Positions 54,331 to 64,000 of a stretch of 64,000 bases of DNA are shown here, piece by piece. Origin of the DNA: Adiantum capillus-veneris (taxonomy: Eukaryota > Streptophyta > Polypodiopsida > Polypodiales > Pteridaceae). The stretch's first letter is position 1; each line of letters begins with the position of its first letter. Location: positions 152,382,140-152,446,139 of the forward strand of contig CM043955.1 of the NCBI GenBank assembly GCA_014529385.2, in the 5' to 3' direction. The position numbers and the translations under genes were made by a program. The notes beneath the pieces are model-generated. The model made no database searches and was not told the DNA's origin. It saw only the letters and a program-made list of their open reading frames with translations.

Positions 54331-55645
54331 TGATGGGGGCTTTTCACAAGCCAAGCTCCCATACCCCTCTTCTCTCGTCCCCACCCCATGAAAACCCCCT
54401 CTTAGGGAGGGAGTGATAAAAGACATTGGAAAAAGTAAGAAAAAAATAAATTATGATTATGTAAATATATGAGAAAGGTAAAATAGGCCACCTCATGCCT
54501 GCGGGGCAGCCCATCCCCACCTTGCCTCCTTTTTCTTCACTGCTGCCCCGCCGTGTGTCCCTTTTCCTCTCCTCCACTCAAAAGGTCAACCCCCTCTCTC
54601 TTCCCCTTGTCCTTTCTCCTTTCTCTCTCCCCTCAAGCTACCCCACCTCTCACAAATAATGCATTCTAACTCACCAATAATGCACCCTAACTCACATGCA
54701 ACTTACCCTATCTTCCAAAATAGTATACCCCACCCCCCCTTTCTCTCTCCTATCATATCCCATGACCCAAATATCCCCCCCCCTCTCTCTAAAGGGCGCC
54801 ATGTCTCTTGTCTTGTAGCTAAATAACCTCCCCCACACTCACACACACTCAGTTTCACTAAAAAAAGGTGCCCATAGACCCATCCCAACCCGGTGGTTAC
54901 CTGATTTTTCTTGTGTTCACACACATCTGCACACAGATTCACCTCTGAACACACTCCTCTCTCTCCCCTCTTGTAATTACTTTATTCTCCATGTCACCTC
55001 TCACTTTTTTTCATCAACCCATCTCTCTCTCTTAGTCTCTCTCTCATGAGACTGCTGTTCTGGCACATATACACACAACCAGACAAGTGAGGCCCGCAGT
55101 CACATGGCCTATGTAGATAATGATTTCTTCATTTCTAAATTCTAGAATTTCTCCCCCCCCCTCCTCCCCTATATAAAGAGGGGTCACCATCACACAAAAA
55201 CACACAACATCACCAAAGAACACACTATGCATTGTGTGTGCCTAGTGCACACACACACACCCACACCATCACCATCACCGCAATCACCATTCTTGTCTTG
55301 AGCATGACCTATACACCCTTGGCTATGGAAGATGAAGGGCAACTAAATGAAGGATGATGGCCATAATCCTCGTGCGAGTCTTCGCCATCAACTCCCACCT
55401 ATCCGCCATGTGCTCTACCACTCTCTCCCTTCTCATTCCCCTACCCTATGCTCCCCATTTCATCGCCTAATTCTCTAAATAAAGCTTGAGGTTTTGTGAG
55501 TATGTTTTCTTGCAATTTTTTGTCCATGTGAGGTGTGCGGAATCGCCACCTAATCTTGTGTTTTGGAGTGAGCTTGTGTATGTGTGAAGGGTGTGCGGAT
55601 TCGCCATCCTTTTGTGATGCCTAAGTAGTAAGCCGCTATACCCCC

Positions 55646-55690
<45 letters not shown>

Positions 55691-55900
55691 TGATCTCATT
55701 CCCTTTAATTTTCATCATTACTCCCAAGCATCCATCTCTCTTGGATGAAAACTTTGTTATGGTGGTGTGTTGTTTGCGTCCTAGCCGCTGAAGTTAGGTG
55801 GTGCCCCCTGTTTGCTTTACCATGACAGGCTCAAGGTGCGTCATTCGGTCCTCGGTGTTTTAGAGGTCGTCGGGGTTCGGGGTTCGCTTTGCTCCCGTCA
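54331..55900 (+). repeat. 3' LTR of element D
   Basis: TGATGGGGGC...CCCGTCA, 1570 bp. It carries TATATAA at 55170 and a (CT)n tract near 55647-55687 slightly longer than in the 5' LTR. About 20 substitutions from the 5' LTR were counted by eye, several of them C/T or G/A. Confidence 0.95.
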
Positions 55901-56354
55901 GTGTGTGTACAAAGCGAATGTACAATGTGGCGCGCGTGAATGCACGTGTGTAAGTGAATATGTGGACGAATGGGTGTGAAGTCTCCCTCTCTCTCTCGTC
56001 GATGCGCGAAAAAAGCTCCTATCTCTCTCTCGTTGCGTGGGCGCACACCCTATATCCCTCTCACTGCGTGACGTGAGAACTTGCTCTTCTCTCCTCTCTC
56101 TGGATCCTATGTGCGGAAATGCTCTCTTCTCTCCCTCTCCTTTCTTGTTTTTTTTTTTTTTCCTGTGGGAAAGCCTCTAGGCCACAAACCCTTCACTTTT
56201 GCAACTTAAGAAAAAAAGCATCTATCTCTCTTTTGAATTGAAAGTGAACTTGGAGGGATTGTCTTTTTACTCTTATTGAAAAAAGAGGGGGCACTATGCA
56301 CAAATTAAAAGGATTCTTTTACATGGCATTGAAGTAAGGGGTGCTACACAAATT

Positions 56355-56560
56355 GAGAGGGGGGACAAAGTGAAAGAGAGGACAACCGACAAAGGAGGGG
56401 GGGGGGGGGGGGGGGGGGGGTAGTACAATATTAAAAAAAGGGGGGGACAAAGTGAAAGAGAGGACAAGTGACAAGGGGAGGGGTACAATATTAAAAAAGA
56501 GGAGGGGGGACAAAGTGAAAGAGAGGACAACTAACAAGGGGGGGATACAATATTAAACAA
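56355..56560. repeat. Purine-rich minisatellite with a 24-G run
   Basis: Three units share GGGGGACAAAGTGAAAGAG, then AGGACAA, then a G-rich stretch, then TACAATATTAAA (starts near 56360, 56441 and 56505). In the first unit the G stretch expanded to 24 consecutive G (56397-56420). The G-rich strand could form quadruplexes. Confidence 0.9.
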
Positions 56561-56639
56561 GTGAAAGGATCACGATGGCTTTCTAAAACAACTAGTATGT
56601 GACCTGCGCGTTGTTGCGGCCAAGAAAAGCATGGTTATT

Positions 56640-56641
<2 letters not shown>

Positions 56642-56704
<63 letters not shown>

Positions 56705-56740
56705 GCACGCACGCACGCGCACGCGTGCACGCACACACAA
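56642..56740. repeat. Compound (CT)n(CA)n(CG-rich) microsatellite
   Basis: CT dinucleotides to about 56684, then CA to 56702, then alternating CG/CA purine-pyrimidine sequence (ACGCACGCGCACGCGTGCAC region). The last part is the alternating type that can adopt Z-DNA. Confidence 0.95.
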
Positions 56741-56967
56741 TCTAGCTACAACTGCTCCCACCTAAGCCATTAACTCTTTACTCTCTTGCTACCAAACCAA
56801 AATCTTAGTGGCTCGAGCAAACGTATGCACACCTATTGCCTTGAGCACCCATCTTCTACTACAAAGCATTCCCCACAAATGGATAGTGCTTGTCCCCTAT
56901 TCACCTCTACATGATCATTAGTAGCTATCTTGATCAAGGTTTTGGTCTTGGTCTCGATGACCACCTC

Positions 56968-58590
56968 TGTCATAATAATCAATGTCTAATTCTCCTAAAT
57001 GATTTTCTCATGTTAAATTGATCATTTAATATGGGGAAGTGCCAGGGGAGAAAAAGCTAGAATATTGGTTAAGCTAGCAGACCGGCCACAGTAGGGATCA
57101 AAAGGAGGAAAACTAGGGATCCAAAGGGGGGGCCATCTGCAAAAGAGCCATGTGCAACAATGGGCTAAAAAGAGCAAAAGAGCCATGTGCAACAATGGGC
57201 TAAAAAGACCCTAAGGTTCAGCCCATTAAGACTTCCAAAATGCTAAGGTTCCAAAATTCAAAGGTTGTGTCCAAAGGTCAAACCTTAAGGGAATTGGATG
57301 CTTTGTGTGTGTACAAAAAAGTCTTTGCAATCCCTACTTGGGAGGGGGCGAGCCTTGCATGTAGGGGATGAGAGAGAAAGCCACACACACACACAAGCTC
57401 CCTTTACACAAAGGGAATGAGGGACACGTGTCAGCTCCCTAGGCCAGATGCCCACAAGGTGTACCCAATTCCTATTGGATGGCCTTGGAGGTGGACCAAT
57501 GAGAATTAGGCTAGAGTAAATCTAGTTTAATTAATTTAAAAACACTTAATAAAAGAACCAATTTGAATTAAGTCCTCTAGAAGACTATTGGACAGTCTCC
57601 CAAGGGGTCCAATGAGCATTCAGCAGCCCAATGGCTTGCCTGATTCCTATTGGCCAGGAGGCAAAGGGGTCCAATGAGACTTTAGTTGAATTATTAAATT
57701 ACCTAAAGCTCTCACAAAAGGGGAAAGGGGGACACATGTCTGAAGGCTATCACTTATGCTGCTTAATAGTCATTGGCTTGACCTGGGGAGGTCCAATGAG
57801 GGTAGAGCAAGAGAAAATAGCAAGAGGGCTCGCCCAAGAGAGAGAGAGGGGGGGGCTGATTTTTGCAAGGCATTATCACACACACACTCACACAATCTCA
57901 AGTGTGAAGAAAAGAAGACTATCTCTTCCCAAGCTTTAATGGAGAGCTCATCACCTACTCCAAGCTTGTGAGATAGAATCCTACATCAACACACTCTTGG
58001 CATGTGGATGCAAATCCAACCAAGAGCCAAGCTTCAATGCATGCTCATCTCCTCTACCAAGCTAATTACTAAGCTAAGCTATGCTAATATGAGTGATTAT
58101 GTGAGGAGATGTACATCTTTCTCATAAGATACTTTTTCTTCCTCTCAATCTACTCTCATACCCTGCTAGCTCTCACCATCTTCGAAGGTGTGTGAGGTCT
58201 TGGGTCTGAGACCGGGGATAATTAATGTTGTGTTTGCTAAGTGTTTTTCTTAGTGCATGAAGCTTTAATCTTCATTGCACTAGCTAGTCTTGAAGGAACA
58301 CAATGAATTGTATTGTACAATGTCTCTCTTGATGGGAGAAACCATAATACAAAGCCTTTTGGAGGGGGGACCGGCTCCATGCAAATCCGGTCCTCAACTG
58401 TTGTCAATAGAATAATTTCTCTCTCTTTTGAAAGTATTGTTCATGCTATCTAACTAGGTGTTATGCTTTTTGTTGCTCTCTCCACCCAAGCACTCTTGTA
58501 ATTATCATTAGGAATCTATTCTAATGAAATGCCCACTATGTTCATGCTAATTTCCGCTACACACAAGTTTTTATGCCATTAAATGTTACA
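56968..58590 (+). repeat. 5' LTR of element C (1623 bp)
   Basis: It starts TGTCATAATAATC and ends ATGTTACA before the primer site. It aligns with both LTRs of B and is the longest of the three. A tandem duplication of about 30 bp (AAAAGAGCCATGTGCAACAA word) lies at about 57137-57205. Confidence 0.92.
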
Positions 58591-58609
58591 TTGGTATCAG
58601 AGCACAAGG
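58591..58609 (+). other. Primer-binding site of element C
   Basis: TTGGTATCAGAGCACAAGG, identical to that of B; initiator-Met tRNA type. Confidence 0.93.
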
Positions 58610-59007
58610 TTTCTCTTTTCTCACTCAAGAAGGGAGGTCCTCAAGCTAGCTATAAATGGTTGGTATTATTCATTGCATGTGAGTAAGTAGAATAGGTATT
58701 TTTCAGCCTTGCAGTGCACCTGCCTTCGTGCAGTTAACGGGGCATCACCGTTGAGAGGTATGGTCTTAATAGTGGAGTCCTACGGGGCTTGCCTACGGCT
58801 TAACCACGATTGAGCTATTAGAAGCTTGACACGAGCCGGTGCTGTTTTGGTGTTGAAAGACCCTCTCTTCTAATCCTTGCAATTAATGGTATTCAAGCCA
58901 CGGATACAGTAGCTTGAGTGCTTTTTCTAAAGGGGTAAAGAGGAGTAGCAACTAGGGCTTGAAGTGCCAAAGTACACATAAAAAGTTTACACCTAAAAGT
59001 TGTTAGA

Positions 59008-60250
59008 ATGGATGACAATAATAAAGAGAGTGAAATTAATGTTGATAACTTTGATTTTACTAATGAGCAAGCTACTAATGATGCTCCGATGATTGTTAAC
59101 TATCTTGTTTCTAGGCTTCAATAAGCCATGGGCAATCCATCTCTCCAAAGTGAAGTGCAACGGCAGCTCCGTGCTCACGGGATTCTCCAAGCTCATCACC
59201 ATGACGAGAGAACACCTAGGAAGCCTCCTTGTGAGACTCCCAAAAGAGGTCTCTCTCCGATTCGGGAAGAAGAAGAGAATCCATACGAAGGGCTCAAGAA
59301 TTTACTCCTTGATGATGCATCTCCTTCCCAAAGGAGAACTCAAGAGCCTCCACCGAAGGAACGAGAAAGAAGTAAGCCTCCCTCCACCTCGGCGGAGATG
59401 GCTCCACGAAGATGGCGGGCTAAACGCTCTCCATCACCACCAAAGCGGAGAAGACCATCACACTCTTCTCCACACCATAATTCAAAGAGGGATGATAAAA
59501 AGAAAGAGAAGAAAAAGGCGAGAAAGAGGACACCCTCTTCTCCATCTTCTTCATCCTCTTCCTCTTATGAAAGTGATGGTGAAGACGACGAAGATCAAGA
59601 CAAAAAAAAGTCAAGAAAGAGGTCACCCTCTTCTCCACCTTCTTCAAATTCTTCACCTTCTGAAGAAAGTGATGGTGCAAACCATCAAAAAGAAGAGGCC
59701 ATAGGAAATCCTATGCCGCATGGAAGAGGTCATCCAAGTTGAAGAAGTACAAAGAGGGAGGGAAGAGCATCTCTTTCCTTACCTATGATGGCACCTTTGG
59801 TGCTATGGACAAAGTCTTGGCCTTTATCCAACAGTTTGATGCGGCGTTTGGAGATGAGGGCTTCACGGAGTCCTCTAAGCTACGCCATGTAGCTATGCAC
59901 TTTCAAAAGTCCGCCAGACAATGGTGGTCTAGTCTTCGAGCCAACGATGAAGCTCCATGAACATGGAAAGCTTTAAGAGCTTCCATTATGAAGCAATTTT
60001 TGGCCACCGATGCCAAAGACAAAGTACTCACCGAATGGCATCCACAAATATGTAGACAAGTTTTGGGACCTACAACTCAAAGCCACTGTCTTCAAAAAGT
60101 TGGATTTTGGAGAGCAAAAGCAACAATTTTGTGCGGGCTTAACCGAAGAAATGGCGGAGTATGTCAACTCCCAAAGGCCACGTACCATATCGGCGGTAAT
60201 ACACCATACTATGGTGGCCTCTCGAATCAATTTTCAAACGGGGGCTAAAA
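59008..60250 (+). pseudogene. gag: Element C gag, with a stop and frameshifts
   Basis: ATG 59008 (MDDNNKESEINVDNFDF) opens gag. A TAA follows LVSRLQ near 59122 where B reads CAA. The frame resumes at 59128-59742 with a charged, Ser/Arg-rich region, then shifts to 59739-59960 with the gag core (FLTYDGTFGAMDKVLAF, ARQWWSSLRAN). It shifts again into the long frame beginning near 60010. The product would be the particle-forming protein; this copy cannot make it whole. Confidence 0.85.
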
Positions 60251-62388
60251 GAAATAATAAGCCCACGAAAAACAAGGGTTCCAATGAGCCTAAGGGGAAG
60301 GACAATGTCCAAAAGTCCCCTAAGGGCAACTCCAACAAAGCTAAAGAGAAGGGAGTTTACAAAGGTAAGAACAAACTCTCTCCTGAAGAGCTTGAGCGTT
60401 ATTGTAAGGATAACCAGTGTTTCAAGTGCGGCGAACAAGGACATGCGTACCGCGCTTGTCCCCAAAAGAACAACCGCCAAGATCCTCCTAGAGCTTCCTT
60501 GGTTGAAATCCAAGAGGAGGAGACTCACCAAACTCACCACAAAGGATCTCCTCTATGCCATGCTTGGGGAAAGGTAAGAGAACATGATGCTTTTATTCTC
60601 TTTGACCCTGGTTCTACTCACAATTTTATATCTATAGAGTTGGCCACCAAGCTAGGCATACAAGCTTACGAGATGGGAGATGTCCTACCCGCAGACAGTG
60701 CTTTCAAGGAGCAAGAAGCTTCAGTCACTCCCTTAATTGGGAAATTGAGGCTTCATGTTCAAAGCTATGTGGACAAAGAGGACTTCTTTATCTCTCCTCT
60801 CAAGCATGAGGATGTAATCCTAGGGACACCATGGTTTGATCGCCTGGCTGCCAATGTTAAATTCCCTGAAAGGAAAATCTCCTTTAAGTTTAGGGAAAAA
60901 GACATGTATATAGATGCTAAGGAAATGGGTAACACTATCCCCATTGTACATACACCAGCTTTCAACAAGTCAATAAAGAGCTCTATTTCCGTGTACATGA
61001 TTTTTGTTAAAGATTCTCAAAATGAACCTAATGCTTTAGCAAAAGAAAATAAAAGCAACCAAAAGGAATTAGAGTTATCCAATTTTCTCAAGGGGTTTCA
61101 AGATGTTTTTATTGACGACATCCCTTGTGAGCTACCTCCTAAACGAGGTAATGATGACCATGCAATTGAACTTCTTCCAGGAAGTTCACCGCCTAACAAA
61201 CCTCCTTATAGAGTTTCTCAAGCTCAACAAGAGGAGATTATGTGGCAAGTGCATGAGTTAGTTGAGAAGGGCATGGTTAGGCCTAGCTCATCTCCATTTT
61301 GCTCACCTGTGCTATTAGTGCAAAACAAAGACGGCACATATCGTATGTGTGTCGACTATAGATCACTAAATAGGATCACTATCAAGAATAGGTTTCCCGT
61401 TCCACGGGTAGAATACCTATTTGATAAGCTACAAGGATCGACCTACTTCAGTAGGATTGACCTAAAAAGTGGCTATCATCAAATAAGGATAGTTGATCAA
61501 GACATTGTGAAGACTGCATTTCGCACTACATTTGGTCTTTATGAATACATTGTCATGGCTTTTGGCTTGACCAATGCACCAGCCACATTCAACCGCTTGA
61601 TGGAGAAGTTGTTCAGGCCTCATCGAACCTTCACTGGAGTGTTCTTTGATGATATTATCATCTACTCTAATTCATTAGACGAACACAAGCAACACCTCCA
61701 TGTAATATTTCAAGTTGTAAGAGAGAATAAACTTTATGTTAATCGAAAGAAAAGTGAATTTTTCTTGCAAGAGATTCAGTATTTAGGTCACATTATCTCT
61801 CAAGATGGCATCCAAATGGATCCATCAAAGTTAGAGGTAATAAAAGTATGGCCTAAACCAAGGAATCTTCATGGACTAAGAAGCTTTATAGGTATGTGTG
61901 CATATTATAGACGCTTCATAGAAAATTTCTTACAAATTGCGGGACCATTACATGACCTAACAAAGAAAAGCATTAGGTATACATGGTCTGCTAAGGAGAA
62001 CAATGCTTTCAAAAAGCTTAAAGAAAAACTTATCTCTCAACCTGTGCTTACACTACCGGATCTCTCAAAACCATTTGAGGTCCAATGTGATGCTTGTGGT
62101 GATTGCCTTGGAGCTGTTTTTCTCCAAGAAGGGCACGCCATAGGCTATGAGAGTCGAAGGCTCGACCCTGTTGAGCAAGCTCTAGGCATATATGAAAAGG
62201 AACTCCTTGCAGTTCTATATGCCTTAGACTCATGGAAGCACTATTTATTGGGGACTCCTTTCATTCTGCGAATGGATCACCAAAGTCTTAAGTACTTCAT
62301 GACGCAGACCAAGCTCTCCCACAAACAAATGAGGAGGGCAAATTTCATTTTCATATTGCTCACATTGTTGGCAAGCATAATCAAGTAG
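60010..62388 (+). pseudogene. pol: Element C gag end, protease, RT and most of RNase H (792-codon open frame)
   Basis: One open frame contains the end of gag, an intact CCHC knuckle CFKCGEQGHAYRAC (about residue 137), protease DPGSTHNFIS with later VILGTPWFDR, complete RT ([26 protein letters not shown], the palm FFDDIIIYS) and RNase H through DACGDCLGAVFLQ, YEKELLAV and RMDHQSLKY. A frameshift near 62340 ends it. The correct continuation, FHFHIAHIVGKHNQVADALS, is in the next frame. The protease and RT active sites look intact, so this is a fairly young but dead copy. Confidence 0.9.
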
Positions 62389-63736
62389 CTGATGCACTCT
62401 CAAGACGGCCGAGACTGAATGCGGTTTCCATAGCAACTCACAATTATCTATCTTCAATGATAGATGAGTATGCTATTGATCCCAATTTTAGAGATGTGAT
62501 TTCAGCCCTTGCATTAGGGAAGAAAGAAGAACCATTTAGTTTACAAGATGGTTATCTTGTCTATGGCAATAGACTATGTGTTACTAACTCACTACGTGAG
62601 AAAGTAATGTATGAATCACATGCTCCACCTTATGTGGGGCATAGAGGGATTCAGTCTACCTTAAAGGGAATTGAAACATATTTCTATTGGCCTACCATGA
62701 AAGTGAACATACAAGAGTATGTTTCTAAATGTGTGGTATGCCAAAAGACAAAATTTGATAGAGGGAAGCAACTTGGATTGCTTCAACCCTTGCCAATCCC
62801 TAATTCACCATGGGAGAGCATATCCATGGATTTTATCTTTGGATTGCCTAAGTCTATCCATGGGAATACGAAAATATGGACGATAGTAGACAGGTTCAGT
62901 AAACAAGCTCATTTTATACCTGTCAAAAAGACTATCAAAGCTCATCAAATGGCAAACCTCTTCATTTCACAAATTTTCAAGTACCATGGCTTTCCAATGT
63001 CCATGGTGTCGGATAGAGATCCTAGAATAACCAGTAATTTCTGGAAGGGTCTCTTTGAGAATTTAGGGACAAGGCTAAACTTCTCTTCGGCCTATCATCC
63101 ACAAACGGATGGCCAAAGTGAAATAGCTAACCTAACCATTCTCGATCTACTAAAAGCCTATGTAACGGAAGTAGATCAAAGATCCCAATGGGAGAAGTAC
63201 TTACCCTTAGTGGAGTATGCTTACAATAACATTGTACATACTTCCACGGGAAAGCAACTTTCGAGGTAATTGAGGGGAGATCAAAAAGTCCCTTTCTACT
63301 GAAGGTACATGGGAAGATCTTCGTTGCAGATGAGTATAGCCGAGACCTACAAGAATCTTTTCAAAATATTAAAGATTCTATCTCTATCTCACAGCAAAGG
63401 CAAAAGGCTACTGGTGACAAACACAGAAAAGCCCAAGCCTTTAAAGAAAATGATTGGGTCTTATTAAAGTTTCCCAAGGCTCGATTAAGGCACATGATGG
63501 GCAAGAATCCTATGGGACACCAAAAGTACTATGCTACGCTAGCAAAAAGGTACTATGGTCCCTTCCAGATTCTTAGGCCAATCAATGAGATGGCCTATCA
63601 ACTCAAATTGCCCAATCATTGGCTCATACACAATGCTTTCCATGTGAGCCTATTAAAGCCTTACAAAGGAGAGCCACCTCAAGAACCAACTATTGAAGAC
63701 CCACCGGAGATCGAGGACCAAGAGGAGGTGTTGTAG
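62389..63736 (+). pseudogene. Element C integrase, frameshifted
   Basis: Frame 62457-63269 holds the zinc-binding module (ESHAPPYVGHRG...KCVVCQ) and the core: ISMDFIFGLP (first Asp), SMVSDRDPRI (second Asp) and DGQSEIANLT (Glu). A frameshift near 63250 (HTSTGK) breaks it. The next frame continues to the GPY-type C-terminus in 63494-63733 ([24 protein letters not shown]). This enzyme would insert element DNA; the break makes it inactive. Confidence 0.88.
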
Positions 63737-63900
63737 CCCGAGTCCATTCTCGGACATGAAGACAAGGTATTATGAGGTGGTAAGACTATCCGACGATATC
63801 TTATTAAGTTTAAGAATTATCCTTTTAAAGATGCTAGATGGATGCAAGGCATACAATTAAAGGATAACCTAAACCTTGTCAATGTTTACAATGCTTCCCA
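63737..63900 (+). pseudogene. Element C chromodomain, separated by stops
   Basis: The integrase frame continues past TAG (63734-63736) with PESILGHEDKVL, then TGA (63773-63775), then GGKTIRRYLIKFKNYPFKD and ARWM. The pattern of Y-L-I-K-F/W-K-N-Y followed by A-x-W is that of a retrotransposon chromodomain, which steers integration to marked chromatin. Both stops are single C-to-T changes away from Gln (CAG) and Arg (CGA). Confidence 0.85.
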
Positions 63901-64000
63901 AGAGTAAGCAAATGTACAAAATGTTAAAAAATGAAAAAAAAAATTTGTCTTATAAGACTCTTTTTCTGTATTGTGCACAAAAATGAAGTAATATGCATGC

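Larger units (their letters stand above)
46867..55900 (+). mobile_element. Element D: complete, young Tat-lineage Ty3/gypsy retrotransposon
   Basis: It is 9,034 bp long with two 1570-bp LTRs, a primer-binding site, a leader, intact gag and pol frames and a polypurine tract. GTGT flanks both ends (46863-46866 and 55901-55904), a probable 4-bp target duplication. Only about 20 substitutions are visible between the LTRs, so insertion is recent relative to all other elements here. Dual RNase H places it in the Tat lineage (relatives of Ogre/Retand). It sits in the decayed region of element G. Confidence 0.93.
55901..56967. other. Target sequence right of D, with low-complexity tracts
   Basis: This continues the sequence that D interrupted at 46866. 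No gene was recognised. It holds a run of 12-13 T near 56150, a purine-rich minisatellite (56355-56560) and a compound CT/CA/CG-rich microsatellite (56642-56740). Confidence 0.6.
56968..64000 (+). mobile_element. Element C: Ty3/gypsy chromovirus, 3' end beyond the window
   Basis: The LTR (56968-58590), initiator-Met type primer site, gag, protease, RT, RNase H, integrase and chromodomain lie in the canonical order. The 3' LTR is outside the window. It is the same family as element B. The coding region is complete in content but carries several frameshifts and stops. Confidence 0.92.

Overview
The window looks like nuclear DNA of a land plant with a large, transposon-packed genome. The evidence is long Ty3/gypsy LTR retrotransposons nested in one another, long (CT)n, (GA)n and (GT)n microsatellites, decayed reading frames, and no recognisable intact single-copy host gene. 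A plant-type Tat-lineage element with a second RNase H, a chromodomain-bearing chromovirus and a hAT transposase all fit this. A fern is my best guess. It rests mainly on one inserted primase-helicase gene resembling mobile ORFs of fern organelles, so it is an inference.

Left part (1-20.4 kb). An AT-rich stretch without recognisable genes (1-4.6 kb) leads into an old Tat-like element, here called A (LTR about 4620-5488, then primer-binding site, gag and protease). A is split by three later insertions. The first is a reverse-oriented Tat-like remnant F (about 7467-9945). The second is a GC-richer 2.1 kb block carrying a broken D5/P4-type primase-helicase (about 10275-12418, minus strand). The third is a deleted chromovirus B (13551-19467). 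Pieces of A resume between them: protease tail at 9946, reverse transcriptase at 12440, RNase H domains at 19468.

Middle part (20.4-46.6 kb). A decayed minus-strand coiled-coil reading frame (20.5-23.9 kb) lies downstream, in its own direction, of a 1.3 kb stretch holding five copies of a 20-nt palindrome. A minus-strand Ty3/gypsy element E (26.2-33.2 kb) has two unusual features: two zinc-binding modules before the integrase core and a second retropepsin-like domain after the integrase. At 36.2-40.2 kb is a plus-strand locus I cannot assign to a known family. It has a perfect-armed palindrome, a TATA box, a leader with a 5' splice site, two tandem hairpins with compensatory changes, a kinase-like frame with two stops, and a second frame preceded by an identically spaced splice acceptor. 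A hAT transposase fragment and a minus-strand LTR (G) follow, then a long decayed Pro/Arg/Ser-rich minus-strand frame (43.7-46.6 kb).

Right part (46.9-64 kb). Element D (46867-55900) is a complete, young Tat-lineage retrotransposon. It has 1570-bp LTRs that are nearly identical, intact gag and pol frames, an archaeal-type second RNase H with all four catalytic residues, and an integrase whose HHCC zinc-binding region is missing. A purine-rich minisatellite with a 24-G run follows. Chromovirus C (56968 to the window end), same family as B, then begins; it has a full coding complement broken by a few frameshifts and C-to-T type stops.

No tRNA, rRNA or CRISPR feature was found. The most promising unexplained objects are the primase-helicase insertion, the hairpin/kinase two-frame locus and the odd integrase/protease architectures.
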